Assembly (NCBI GenBank): GCA_049965775.1
Contig: JBMFVX010000005.1
Coordinates: 1 to 42,620 of the forward strand
Reading direction: 5' to 3'
Length of the DNA stretch: 42,620 nucleotides
Source: JABEVB01 sp049965775
GTDB lineage: Bacteria; Planctomycetota; Phycisphaerae; WQYP01
Shown: piece after piece, positions 7,751 through 15,128 of the stretch
Layout of the letters: every line of letters begins with the position of its first letter
Position numbering within the stretch: the stretch's first letter is position 1
Made by a program: the position numbers and the translations under genes
The notes under the pieces: generated by a model
The model's input: only the letters and a program-made list of their open reading frames with translations
Database searches by the model: none
Told to the model about the DNA's origin: nothing

Positions 7751-8026
7751 ATGGCGGTAAAAGTACGCATTCCCACGCCGTTGCGGCAGCTTACCAACGG
7801 GGTAGACATGATTGAAACGCCGGCCGGCGATATTGCGCAGGTGCTGCAGCATGTGTGCCAGAAATTTGATGGTATGGACAAGCGGCTCTTTAAGCAGCCA
7901 GGCGAGTTGAATCGGTTTGTGAACATCTATTTGAATGATGAAGACATCCGGTTTTTAGAGAATTTGACCACTGTGGTAAAAGATGGCGACGATGTAAGCA
8001 TTGTGCCCGCGATTGCGGGAGGTTGA
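7751..8026 (+). CDS. ThiS/MoaD-type sulfur carrier protein (MetO-like)
   Basis: A 91-residue ubiquitin-fold protein ending in Ala-Ile-Ala-Gly-Gly. The C-terminal diglycine is the site that E1-like enzymes adenylate and convert to a thiocarboxylate. Family features include VNIYLNDEDIRFL followed by DGDDVSIVPAIAGG. The ATG at 7751 is preceded by AGGAG (7736-7740); an earlier in-frame start would add residues not usual for the family. Because the diglycine is already terminal, no JAMM-type protease is needed to expose it, unlike the Wolinella HcyS system. It sits between the threonine-synthase-like gene and a NIL protein, so it is the likely sulfur donor for this operon. ThiS or MoaD roles in thiamin or molybdopterin synthesis are possible but no such genes are nearby. 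Confidence 0.88.
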   Translation: MAVKVRIPTPLRQLTNGVDMIETPAGDIAQVLQHVCQKFDGMDKRLFKQPGELNRFVNIYLNDEDIRFLENLTTVVKDGDDVSIVPAIAGG

Positions 8027-8028
8027 TG

Positions 8029-8283
8029 ATGGCTGGCATTAAAAAAAGAGTGTGGCTGACGTTTGGCAGCAAGGCCATGGTGGAAACCCCCGCGCTGTGG
8101 CGCATGAGCCGCGAATATCCGGAAGTGATATTCGACATCCGCCAGGCCAGCGTGACGGCGGAAATAGGCATCATGGCCGTGCTGTTTGAAGGCCAGCAGG
8201 ATGATGTTGCCGCGGCACTCAACCTGCTGCAGCAACTGGGCGTTACGGTTGAGCCTATTGAAAAAAGCGTGGTGGAGGGGTAG
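8029..8283 (+). CDS. Free-standing NIL-domain protein
   Basis: An 84-residue protein consisting of a single ferredoxin-like NIL domain (KKRVWLTFGSKAMVETPALW, then IGIMAVLFEGQQDDVAAALN). NIL domains are best known as the methionine-sensing C-terminal domain of the MetN transporter ATPase. They also occur in archaeal proteins linked to homocysteine formation. The stop of the sulfur-carrier gene overlaps ATG 8026; ATG 8029 is chosen because GGGAGG (8018-8023) gives better spacing. This tight coupling suggests co-translation with the carrier. Possible roles are a methionine or homocysteine sensor, or an accessory subunit that docks the carrier onto the PLP enzyme. No catalytic residue is evident. 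Confidence 0.82.
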   Translation: MAGIKKRVWLTFGSKAMVETPALWRMSREYPEVIFDIRQASVTAEIGIMAVLFEGQQDDVAAALNLLQQLGVTVEPIEKSVVEG

Positions 8284-8448
8284 CTCGTACGTTAGCGGGA
8301 ACGCGGGCAATTGTGCCTGTTCTCCGCAGGAGCGACAAACCTGCCGCCCATGGCGACAACGTGGGGAACGCAGGCATCTGGCTTGCTCTTTACAGGAAAA
8401 GCCAAACCCGCAGCTTACGGGTGAAAATTCATTGGAAAGGAATGCCGC

Positions 8449-9543
8449 ATGGCACTGTCGGATATTGCAGAACAACTTGAAAAATCAGACCCGTCGCTTG
8501 CCCGCTACAACCGGCAAATGCTTTGGGAGCCTATCGGCATTGCGGGGCAAAAAAAGCTCAAGGCCTCGCGGGTGCTGATGGTGGGTTGCGGCGCTTTGGG
8601 CACTGTACTGGCCAACACGCTGGCACGCGCCGGCGTAGGCCACCTTACCATAATTGACCGCGACTTTATTGAAATTAACAATCTTCAGCGGCAGGTTTTA
8701 TTTGACCAGCAGGACATTGCCGACCAACTTCCGAAGGCGGTTGCCGCGAAAAAAAAGATTGCGCAGATTAACTCGGATGTTCAGGTGGAAGCGGTGGTTG
8801 CGGATGTAAACCACACCAACATTCTCAACTATGCCGGCGGGTGCGATTTATTGCTCGATGGCACAGACAACTTTGAGACGCGATTTTTAATTAACGATGT
8901 ATCCATCAAGCTTAATATTCCGTGGGTGTACGGGGCCTGTATCAGCGCGATGGGGCTGGCCATGGTTATTCGGCCTGGTATTACGCCTTGCCTGCGCTGC
9001 GTTTTTGAAACGGTGCCGCCTCCGGGTATGAACCCGACTTGCGACACGGCCGGGGTTTTGGGGCCTACCGTCAATATTGTGGCAAGTTGGCAGGCGATGG
9101 AAGCGCTTAAGTTGCTGACAAGCAACATCAATGCCGTGAGCCGCTATTTGTTCAGTTTTGATTGCTGGGATAATCGTTACCAGCAGCTTAACGTGGCCAA
9201 GGCGCGGGACATAGCCGATTGCCCGGCATGTAAGCATCATAACTATGAATACCTCTCGGGGAAATTTGCCAGCAGCACCACCACGCTGTGCGGCCGCAAC
9301 GCAGTGCAGATTTCGCAACCGGCGGGCAGCAAAATCAACTTTGAACAGATAGCCGCCGGCCTCAAAGCGGTCGGTTCGCCGAGCTTTAACAAGTTTATGC
9401 TTAAATGCACCATTAATGAGGGCCAGGGCGAACGGCAGCGGCAGCATGAGCTTACGCTGTTTGCCGACGGGCGGGCGATTATCAAGGGCACCAATGACGC
9501 TTCGGTGGCGCGTGCGATATACTCGAAGTATGTGGGTGCTTGA
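8449..9543 (+). CDS. ThiF/MoeB-family E1-like sulfur-carrier adenylyltransferase
   Basis: A 364-residue E1-like enzyme expected to adenylate the C-terminal glycine of the sulfur carrier using ATP. The nucleotide loop is VGCGALG (45-51), followed by IIDRDFIEINNLQRQ (68-82) with the Asp and Arg residues of the ATP site. The arginine-rich start ARYNRQ matches the MoeB arginine finger region. Structural zinc ligands are CLRC (181, 184) and CPAC (258, 261). Cys198 in TCDTAGVLGP is at the usual catalytic-Cys position. About 100 residues follow the last zinc pair and end in a segment typical of longer ThiF/MoeZ proteins (LTLFADGRAIIKGT); no rhodanese domain is seen. GGAAAGGA precedes the ATG. It lies 165 bases after the NIL gene, with no promoter recognised in the gap, so it probably belongs to the same operon. 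Confidence 0.9.
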   Translation: MALSDIAEQLEKSDPSLARYNRQMLWEPIGIAGQKKLKASRVLMVGCGALGTVLANTLARAGVGHLTIIDRDFIEINNLQRQVLFDQQDIADQLPKAVAAKKKIAQINSDVQVEAVVADVNHTNILNYAGGCDLLLDGTDNFETRFLINDVSIKLNIPWVYGACISAMGLAMVIRPGITPCLRCVFETVPPPGMNPTCDTAGVLGPTVNIVASWQAMEALKLLTSNINAVSRYLFSFDCWDNRYQQLNVAKARDIADCPACKHHNYEYLSGKFASSTTTLCGRNAVQISQPAGSKINFEQIAAGLKAVGSPSFNKFMLKCTINEGQGERQRQHELTLFADGRAIIKGTNDASVARAIYSKYVGA

Positions 9544-9594
9544 GGTGATTGAAGCGGTATATGGGGTTGGCACTATTTTGAAAGGACGACGCTG

Positions 9595-10089
9595 ATGAGT
9601 CAGGAAATTCTAAATGCCATTGAACAATGCCGCGGCATGGTGCTAGGTTATTTGAAGGGCATTCCCGATGCGCGAGCGGCGGAGCAGCCGGCCGGGCAGG
9701 TGAACCATCCGGCTTGGACGCTGGGACATCTGCTGCTGGTCGAAAATGGCGTGGTGCACACGCTAAGCGGCAAGGCCTCGGTGGAGTTGCCGGCAAACTG
9801 GCAGGAGCTTTACGGCATGGGCAGCAAGCCCACGAGTAATCGCGCCGCGTACCAGCCGCTGGAATTTTACGTGAGCAACTTTAAAAAAACGCGAGCCGCA
9901 ATGGTGGAAGTTATCAAATCGTACAAGCCGGAAGATTTGGAAAAGCCGTTTCCTGATGAGAAGCTTCGCGCCTTTCTGCCGACGATTGGCCGTGCGGTTC
10001 TGTTCGCGGGACTTGTTCATGAAGGGTATCATGCGGGGCAAATTGCAAGTTGGCGCAAAGCTATGGGCCTGCCAAGTGTCGGCATGTAA
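9595..10089 (+). CDS. DinB-fold protein, copy 1
   Basis: A 164-residue four-helix-bundle protein of the DinB/DUF664-like superfamily. The likely metal ligands are His in NHPAWTLGHLLL and two in HEGYHAGQ, the usual three-histidine set. Members include thiol S-transferases that use bacillithiol or mycothiol, but many have no known substrate. AAGGA precedes ATG 9595. It follows the E1-like gene by 51 bases and is next to a second, clearly related copy, so the pair arose by tandem duplication. A link to the sulfur genes around it is inferred from position only. Confidence 0.78.
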   Translation: MSQEILNAIEQCRGMVLGYLKGIPDARAAEQPAGQVNHPAWTLGHLLLVENGVVHTLSGKASVELPANWQELYGMGSKPTSNRAAYQPLEFYVSNFKKTRAAMVEVIKSYKPEDLEKPFPDEKLRAFLPTIGRAVLFAGLVHEGYHAGQIASWRKAMGLPSVGM

Positions 10090-10142
10090 AAGTGCCTTAA
10101 GTTGTTTATGGATTGTTTTTTTACTTTTTTAAGGAATATAAG

Positions 10143-10628
10143 ATGCTTCAGCCTTTTATCAGTACCATCACACATACCCGTAACGCCACGTTGAAACTGG
10201 TGAATGATCTTACGGATGATCAACTGACGATTCAGCCGGCGCCGAAAACCAATCATCCAGCGTGGGTTCTGGGGCATCTGCTGCTGGTGGACTGCAGCTT
10301 TTTATCGCTGATTGGTGGAACGCCTCCAACGTTGGACGCCAACTGGAAGGATATTTACGGTAACGGGAGCACGCCCGTGGCCGACAAAAGCAAATACAAG
10401 CCCAAGGCCTGGTACCTTGAGCAGTTGGCTAAAGTGCGAGCGGAGATTCTTAAGCGGCTGGCTAGCATTACGCCCGAGGAGCTTGCCAAGCCGCATCCGG
10501 ACCCGGCGCGTCGCGAGCGGTTCCCGACCGTTGGACACACTATTTTTATGTATGGCACGTGGCACGAAGGGTATCACGCGGGTCAGCTTTCAACATGGCG
10601 GCGTGTGCAGGGTTTGCCCGCGGTTTAA
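10143..10628 (+). CDS. DinB-fold protein, copy 2
   Basis: A 161-residue paralogue of the preceding gene. It shares NHPAW-LGHLLL, the ANW spacing and HEGYHAGQ-STWRR with the first copy, keeping all three candidate metal-binding histidines. The ATG at 10143 follows AAGGAA (10131-10136); an in-frame upstream start at 10113 lies in T-rich intergenic sequence and is less likely. It is placed between copy 1 and a cysteine desulfurase. Function unknown beyond the fold; a thiol transferase or metal-dependent hydrolase-like role is possible. Confidence 0.78.
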   Translation: MLQPFISTITHTRNATLKLVNDLTDDQLTIQPAPKTNHPAWVLGHLLLVDCSFLSLIGGTPPTLDANWKDIYGNGSTPVADKSKYKPKAWYLEQLAKVRAEILKRLASITPEELAKPHPDPARRERFPTVGHTIFMYGTWHEGYHAGQLSTWRRVQGLPAV

Positions 10629-10661
10629 TTGAAGTCGGCCGGGTTTAATGAGCTGGCGTAC

Positions 10662-10678
10662 AGGGTACGGCTTACCCT
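10662..10678. other. Short perfect hairpin before the desulfurase gene
   Basis: AGGGTA-CGGCT-TACCCT lies in the 106-base gap. No U-run follows, so it could be an operator or RNA hairpin, not a terminator. Nothing else is seen in the gap. Confidence 0.3.
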
Positions 10679-10734
10679 AGCCAACCGCGCATGCACGCCA
10701 ACCGCACAGGTTAAAATGATAGGAAAATCATCGC

Positions 10735-11901
10735 ATGGTAGCCCAAGAAGTGACGTATCTGGATAACGCCGCCACAAGCTGGCCCAAACCGCCGGTGGTG
10801 GCTGAGGCTATGTCGCGATTTTTAGCTCAGGATGCCGCCAACCCCGGCCGGGCCGGCCATCGGATGGCTGTGGCCGCCGAGCGCATGTTGGACACGGTGC
10901 GTAAGGAGTTGACGGAGTTTATCGGCGGTAACGACCTGCATCGCATGATATGGACCATGAACTGCACTGATGCGCTGAACATAGCCTTCAAGGGCCTGCT
11001 GCGTCCGGGAGACCATGTCATTACCACGACGCTGGAGCATAACAGCGTCAGCCGTCCGCTGCAGGCCATGAGTGATTCGGGCTTTATCACGCTTACGCGT
11101 GTGGACTTTTCGCCAAGTACGGGCCTGATAAATCCGGATGACATTCGGCAGGCCATCGGGCCTAAGACCCGGCTCATAGCGCTTACGCACGCAAGCAATG
11201 TGGTTGGCACTATTCAGCCGGCGCGGGATATTGGAAAAATCGCGCGGGAACATGGCGTAAAGTTTTTACTTGATGGTGCGCAAACCATCGGCGTAGCGCC
11301 CATTAACATGCAACATGATTATATTGATTTGCTTGCCTTTCCGGGGCATAAGTCGCTGCTGGGGCCGACCGGCACGGGCGGGCTGTATGTGAATGCGACG
11401 GTTAAAATAGAAGAACTGACGGCTTTTCGCGAGGGCGGTACGGGCGGCGATTCTGCAAGTCCGCAGCAGCCACGGCTGTTTCCATATTTTCTGGAGGGCG
11501 GGACGCCCAATACCGTGGGCATTGCAGGCTTGGGTGCGGCTGGCGAATACGTGCGGCAGCATGTCCCAGCCAAGACGCTCGCCCATGAGCAGGCATTGGT
11601 GCAACGGCTGCTTGATGCATTGGCGGAAATCGAAGCGGTGGAAGTATATGGCCCATCAACCGCGGCAAACCGCGTGGGCACCGTCAGTTTTAATGTGGAT
11701 GGCTATAGTCCCCAGGAGCTTGGCGGCATTTTGGATGAGGCCTTTTCAATTGCGGTGCGGCCCGGCTTGCATTGCTCGCCGTATGCGCACAAGAGTTTAG
11801 GATCATTTCCGGATGGGACGGTTCGTGTAAGCCCCGGCGCGTTCAATACCGAGGCCGACATTGACAAGCTCCTCGAAGCACTGCGTGAAGTGACGGCCTG
11901 A
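10735..11901 (+). CDS. Cysteine desulfurase (class V aminotransferase fold)
   Basis: A 388-residue PLP enzyme that should take sulfur from cysteine as an enzyme persulfide and leave alanine. The PLP lysine is Lys206 in FPGHKSLLGPTG, with the cofactor Asp in LLDGAQTIG (~180). The catalytic cysteine is Cys347 in RPGLHCSPYAHKSLG. The N-terminus YLDNAATSWPKP and the overall size fit the NifS/SufS-like group that acts without a dedicated SufE. AGGA is about ten bases before ATG 10735. It lies just downstream of the sulfur-carrier operon and is the natural source of persulfide for the E1-carrier pair, although it may also serve iron-sulfur assembly or tRNA thiolation. No iron-sulfur scaffold gene is adjacent. 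Confidence 0.88.
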   Translation: MVAQEVTYLDNAATSWPKPPVVAEAMSRFLAQDAANPGRAGHRMAVAAERMLDTVRKELTEFIGGNDLHRMIWTMNCTDALNIAFKGLLRPGDHVITTTLEHNSVSRPLQAMSDSGFITLTRVDFSPSTGLINPDDIRQAIGPKTRLIALTHASNVVGTIQPARDIGKIAREHGVKFLLDGAQTIGVAPINMQHDYIDLLAFPGHKSLLGPTGTGGLYVNATVKIEELTAFREGGTGGDSASPQQPRLFPYFLEGGTPNTVGIAGLGAAGEYVRQHVPAKTLAHEQALVQRLLDALAEIEAVEVYGPSTAANRVGTVSFNVDGYSPQELGGILDEAFSIAVRPGLHCSPYAHKSLGSFPDGTVRVSPGAFNTEADIDKLLEALREVTA

Positions 11902-12085
11902 CATGCTCTGCCCAAAACAGCACAGCAGCAGAGGCTGGTTCATCATGTTTTAGATTTCTGGCAACATTGTTGCGCGAGCGATTAAACGGCTGAAGGGAGA
12001 GTTGCTGCACGGCGGGGCGGCAAATGCGCGATGGGCGATGATTTGAGCATTGCAAATTTCTGATTTTGGATTTTGACGAGGCTTG

Positions 12086-12114
12086 TTGGCAGGGGTTGCC
12101 ATTTTCCCTATAAT
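12086..12114 (+). promoter_or_regulatory. Promoter of tRNA-Leu(CAA)
   Basis: TTGGCA (12086-12091) and TATAAT (12109-12114) with an optimal 17-bp spacer. Start of transcription is expected near 12121, five bases before the tRNA. The preceding stretch from 11902 holds no recognisable gene or terminator. Confidence 0.8.
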
Positions 12115-12125
12115 AAACAGCCCTC

Positions 12126-12209
12126 GCCGGAGTGGCGGAACTGGCAGACGCGCTGGACTCAAAATCCAGTTCTCGCAAGAGAGTGTGGGTTCGACTCCCT
12201 CCTCCGGCA
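12126..12209 (+). tRNA. tRNA-Leu (anticodon CAA)
   Basis: An 84-base class II tRNA. The acceptor GCCGGAG (12126-12132) pairs with CTCCGGC (12202-12208) and A is the discriminator. The anticodon loop CTCAAAA within CTGGA/TCCAG gives CAA. A long variable arm and the T-arm GGGTTCGACTCCC are present. The 3' CCA is not encoded. Confidence 0.95.
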
Positions 12210-12307
12210 TGAATAGTAAGAGGCATGCAGGCCCATATGGGGTGGTATGCGCTGTACCGAGCGGCCAGACGGCTTCGGGTATGGTACGCTTCGCAGGAGA
12301 TTGCCCG

Positions 12308-12790
12308 ATGGTCATGGAAATTCGCGGAGACTTAACGGTAAAAGCGGGCGATCGCTTTGCCGTGGTGGTAGCCGAGTTTAACAGCGCCATCACGGGGCGA
12401 TTGGCGGATGGAGCCATTGATGCATTTGAGCGTCATGGAGCCGGCGCCAAGGACATTGTAAAAGTATATGTGCCAGGCAGTTTGGAACTCGCGACGACAG
12501 CGCAGCAGTTGGCGCAGAGCGGCAAGTTTGCCGCGATCGTGTGCCTGGGGTGTGTTATCAAGGGTGAAACGGCGCACTTCGACCATGTGGCCCAGCAGGC
12601 CGCACGTGCCATTTCGGAAATTGGCCCCGCAACCGGTGTGCCGACCATTTTTGGTGTTTTGACGGTGGATACGGTGGAGCAGGCGATGGATCGCGCCGGA
12701 CTGAAAATGGGCAACGCCGGCTGGAATGCCGCATGTGCCGCCATTGAAATGGCCAGTGTTATGCACAAACTATTGCCACTCACGAAATAG
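12308..12790 (+). CDS. ribH: 6,7-dimethyl-8-ribityllumazine synthase
   Basis: A 160-residue lumazine synthase, which joins the pyrimidine from GTP with 3,4-dihydroxy-2-butanone 4-phosphate in the penultimate step of riboflavin synthesis. Diagnostic parts are VVVAEFNSAITGRL, the VPGSLELATTAQQL phosphate site, VCLGCVIKGETAHFDHV with the catalytic His region, and VPTIFGVLTVDTVEQA. AGGAG at 12295-12299 is eight bases before ATG 12308; the longer frame would run through the tRNA gene. It follows tRNA-Leu by about 100 bases and is 11 bases from nusB, a common ribH-nusB pairing. No FMN riboswitch is visible. ribD lies far away at 31217-32398. Confidence 0.93.
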   Translation: MVMEIRGDLTVKAGDRFAVVVAEFNSAITGRLADGAIDAFERHGAGAKDIVKVYVPGSLELATTAQQLAQSGKFAAIVCLGCVIKGETAHFDHVAQQAARAISEIGPATGVPTIFGVLTVDTVEQAMDRAGLKMGNAGWNAACAAIEMASVMHKLLPLTK

Positions 12791-12801
12791 AGCTTACCTC
12801 C

Positions 12802-13248
12802 ATGACTATGCATAATTCGCAGCGTACGATGGCCCGCCGGTTGGCCCTGCAGGCCATTTATCAAGTGGATGTACAGGGCGAGGATTTTTTAACGCAGGGA
12901 ATGGACCTGTTTTTAAGCCAGCAAAGCGAAGATGCGCAGGTGCAGGCCGCGGCGGGTGAGTACACCAGAGGAACATGGGCCTATCGCCAGCAGGCTGACC
13001 AGTGGCTTGCCGTACTGGTGCCGCGATGGAGCGTGGCGCGTATGGCGGTGGTGGATCGCAGCATCCTGCGGCTGGCTGCCTGGGAAATAACACATGCCGA
13101 CACCCCTCCCCGGGTAATTTTGGATGAAGCAATAACGATGGCCCGCGATTTTTCGACCGGAGATTCTGCTGAGTTTATCAATGGCGTGCTGGATGCGGTG
13201 ATAAAAGATTACGCCAGACAAACCGGCAAATCCACACCCGCGGTATAG
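12802..13248 (+). CDS. nusB: Transcription antitermination factor NusB
   Basis: A 148-residue all-helical NusB. It binds NusE (S10) and boxA RNA to support rRNA antitermination. Recognisable are the N-terminal RRLALQAIYQVDV and the C-terminal block DRSILRLAAWEI plus VILDEAITMARDFSTGDSAE, followed by FINGVLDAV. It starts 11 bases after ribH, so the two are likely co-transcribed. A near-alternative start two codons in (ATG 12808) cannot be excluded. Confidence 0.93.
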   Translation: MTMHNSQRTMARRLALQAIYQVDVQGEDFLTQGMDLFLSQQSEDAQVQAAAGEYTRGTWAYRQQADQWLAVLVPRWSVARMAVVDRSILRLAAWEITHADTPPRVILDEAITMARDFSTGDSAEFINGVLDAVIKDYARQTGKSTPAV

Positions 13249-13291
13249 GCGGCGGTGGCTGTGTGCCCTCGACAGTTTATGGAGGCATTTC

Positions 13292-15091
13292 GTGGCCGAT
13301 GACAAGCCGAATCATTTAGATGTAAAGCCGATACCAGTGTCTATTTCAATGGCTGATACGCTGGAAATTGCCGGCGTGGAAAGCCAGCGGCCGACGCTTG
13401 ACCTTCGCTCTCTCTATATCGCGCTGCTGGCGATTGGGCTTGGCGCCGTTGGCATGATTGCCGCCGTGGTGTTGCGATCTCTAATAGGCTTGATCACCAA
13501 TCTGTGCTTTTACGGGCGTTTTTCGATGACGCTGGTCAATCCGACGGTGGCTCATGTGGGGCTGTGGGTTGTGCTTATACCCGTGGCCGGTGCAATTGTG
13601 GTCGGCATCATGGCGCGATACGGTTCCAAGGCGATACGGGGTCATGGTATTCCGGAGGCTATGGAAACGGTTATTCTCAAACAAAGTAAAATCCCGTACC
13701 GCGTAACGCTTCTTAAGCCGTTGTCGGCGGCCATCAGCATCGGAACCGGTGGGCCGTTTGGCGCTGAAGGTCCGATTATCGCCACGGGTGGCGCCGTTGG
13801 CTCGCTGGTGGGGCAGGTGCTTAGCGTAACGGCTGATGAGCGAAAGACGCTGCTTACCGCCGGCGCCGCAGCGGGTATGGCGGCCACATTCGGAGCTCCT
13901 GTCGCGGCCGTGCTGCTGGCGGTGGAACTGCTGCTGTTTGAATTTAAGGCGCGATCGCTGGTGCCGGTAGCACTGGCCTGCGCCACGGCCGGCGGCCTGC
14001 GCATACTGGTGTGGGGCACTGCGCCGATGTTTGCGATGGGGCCGGTTAAGCCGGCGGGCGCCGTCGCGATGATATTTTATGTGCTGCTGGGCTCGCTGAT
14101 GGGAGTGGTGGCGGCCGGGGTGACACGTGCGGTTTATGCGGTGGAGGATGGCTTTGAGAAGTGGTGCCCCACCCATTGGATGTGGTGGCCGGCGATTGGA
14201 GCTGTCGTGGTGGGCATTGTGGGTTACTTTGCGCCGCATACGCTGGGAGTTGGTTACGACAATATTTCCGCGGCGCTGAGTGTTAAATCGGGGGTGGCAG
14301 CGCTGCTGGCGCTGGCGGTTCTGAAATGGGCATCGTGGACGGTATCACTCGGAACGGGCACATCAGGTGGAACGCTGGCGCCGCTGTTCACCATCGGCAG
14401 TGCCTTGGGGGCTGCGGCGGGCCTTGGCGCCGTACGGTATCTGCCTCATGCGGATATTAGCGTACCGGTCGCGGCGCTTGTCGGCATGGCCGCGATTTTT
14501 GCCGGGGCGTCTCGAGCACTGCTTACTGCGGTGGTGTTCGCTTTTGAAACCACGCTGCAACCTCTGGGATTGGTACCGCTGCTGGCCGGGTGCGGGAGCG
14601 CTTTTTTGGTGTCGTGCATGCTGATGCGGCAAAGCATCATGACGGAAAAAATCGCCCGCAAAGGCATTCGCGTGCACAGCGAATATGCGGTAGATTTTCT
14701 TGATCGCTTATTCGTCGGCGACGCCATGCAACCGGCAGTTTGCCTGAAGGCAAGCGATACGCTGCTGGCGGCGCGACAACAACTGCTCGGGCATAGCGGC
14801 AGCGATGGTCACGACTTGTTTCCAGTGTTGGATGAGCAGGGCGGGCTAGCCGGCGTCATAGGCTGGCGGGATGTGTTTAAGCCCGATCTTGCAGTTGCAA
14901 GACCCGTAGCCGATGTTATGAAAATGCGGGTTATAGCCATCCGCCCGGACCAGCCGCTGCGCGATGCCGACTTGGCGATGGCGCGACACGGCATAGGTCA
15001 TTTGGTTGTTGTGGCTGGAGAGCGTTCGACCGAGGTTGTGGGTATTGTAACGCGTTCAGATATCTTAAGGGCGCACCGTGAACGTTCTTAG
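13292..15091 (+). CDS. ClC-family chloride channel/transporter with CBS pair
   Basis: A 599-residue membrane protein. The ClC anion-pathway motifs are GHGIPE (117-122), GPFGAEGPI (154-162, with the gating Glu159) and GGTLAP (~358), equivalent to GSGIP, GREGP and GxFAP. Roughly residues 40-450 hold the helical transport domain. The cytoplasmic tail (~470-599) carries two CBS motifs (VGDAMQPAVCLKASDTLLAA; VADVMKMRVIAIRPDQPL) that often bind adenine nucleotides. The retained gating glutamate suggests a Cl-/H+ exchanger, but this is not certain. Translation starts at GTG 13292 with GGAGG at 13281-13285. It sits between nusB and ftsY with no clear functional tie. Confidence 0.9.
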   Translation: MADDKPNHLDVKPIPVSISMADTLEIAGVESQRPTLDLRSLYIALLAIGLGAVGMIAAVVLRSLIGLITNLCFYGRFSMTLVNPTVAHVGLWVVLIPVAGAIVVGIMARYGSKAIRGHGIPEAMETVILKQSKIPYRVTLLKPLSAAISIGTGGPFGAEGPIIATGGAVGSLVGQVLSVTADERKTLLTAGAAAGMAATFGAPVAAVLLAVELLLFEFKARSLVPVALACATAGGLRILVWGTAPMFAMGPVKPAGAVAMIFYVLLGSLMGVVAAGVTRAVYAVEDGFEKWCPTHWMWWPAIGAVVVGIVGYFAPHTLGVGYDNISAALSVKSGVAALLALAVLKWASWTVSLGTGTSGGTLAPLFTIGSALGAAAGLGAVRYLPHADISVPVAALVGMAAIFAGASRALLTAVVFAFETTLQPLGLVPLLAGCGSAFLVSCMLMRQSIMTEKIARKGIRVHSEYAVDFLDRLFVGDAMQPAVCLKASDTLLAARQQLLGHSGSDGHDLFPVLDEQGGLAGVIGWRDVFKPDLAVARPVADVMKMRVIAIRPDQPLRDADLAMARHGIGHLVVVAGERSTEVVGIVTRSDILRAHRERS

Positions 15092-15128
15092 CGTTTTCGG
15101 CAGGGCGGGTATTTTTTGAAAGAAACCC

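Noticed and set aside
8284..8448. A frame covering the gap between the NIL gene and the E1-like gene.
   Set aside because: The frame overlaps both neighbours and its translation looks like noncoding sequence; nothing else was recognised there.
12083..12307. A long N-terminal extension of ribH.
   Set aside because: It would translate through tRNA-Leu; the internal ATG 12308 has a proper ribosome-binding site.
12210..12307. An FMN riboswitch before ribH.
   Set aside because: The conserved FMN aptamer segments (such as AGGAT and GGGCAGGG-type blocks) are not present.
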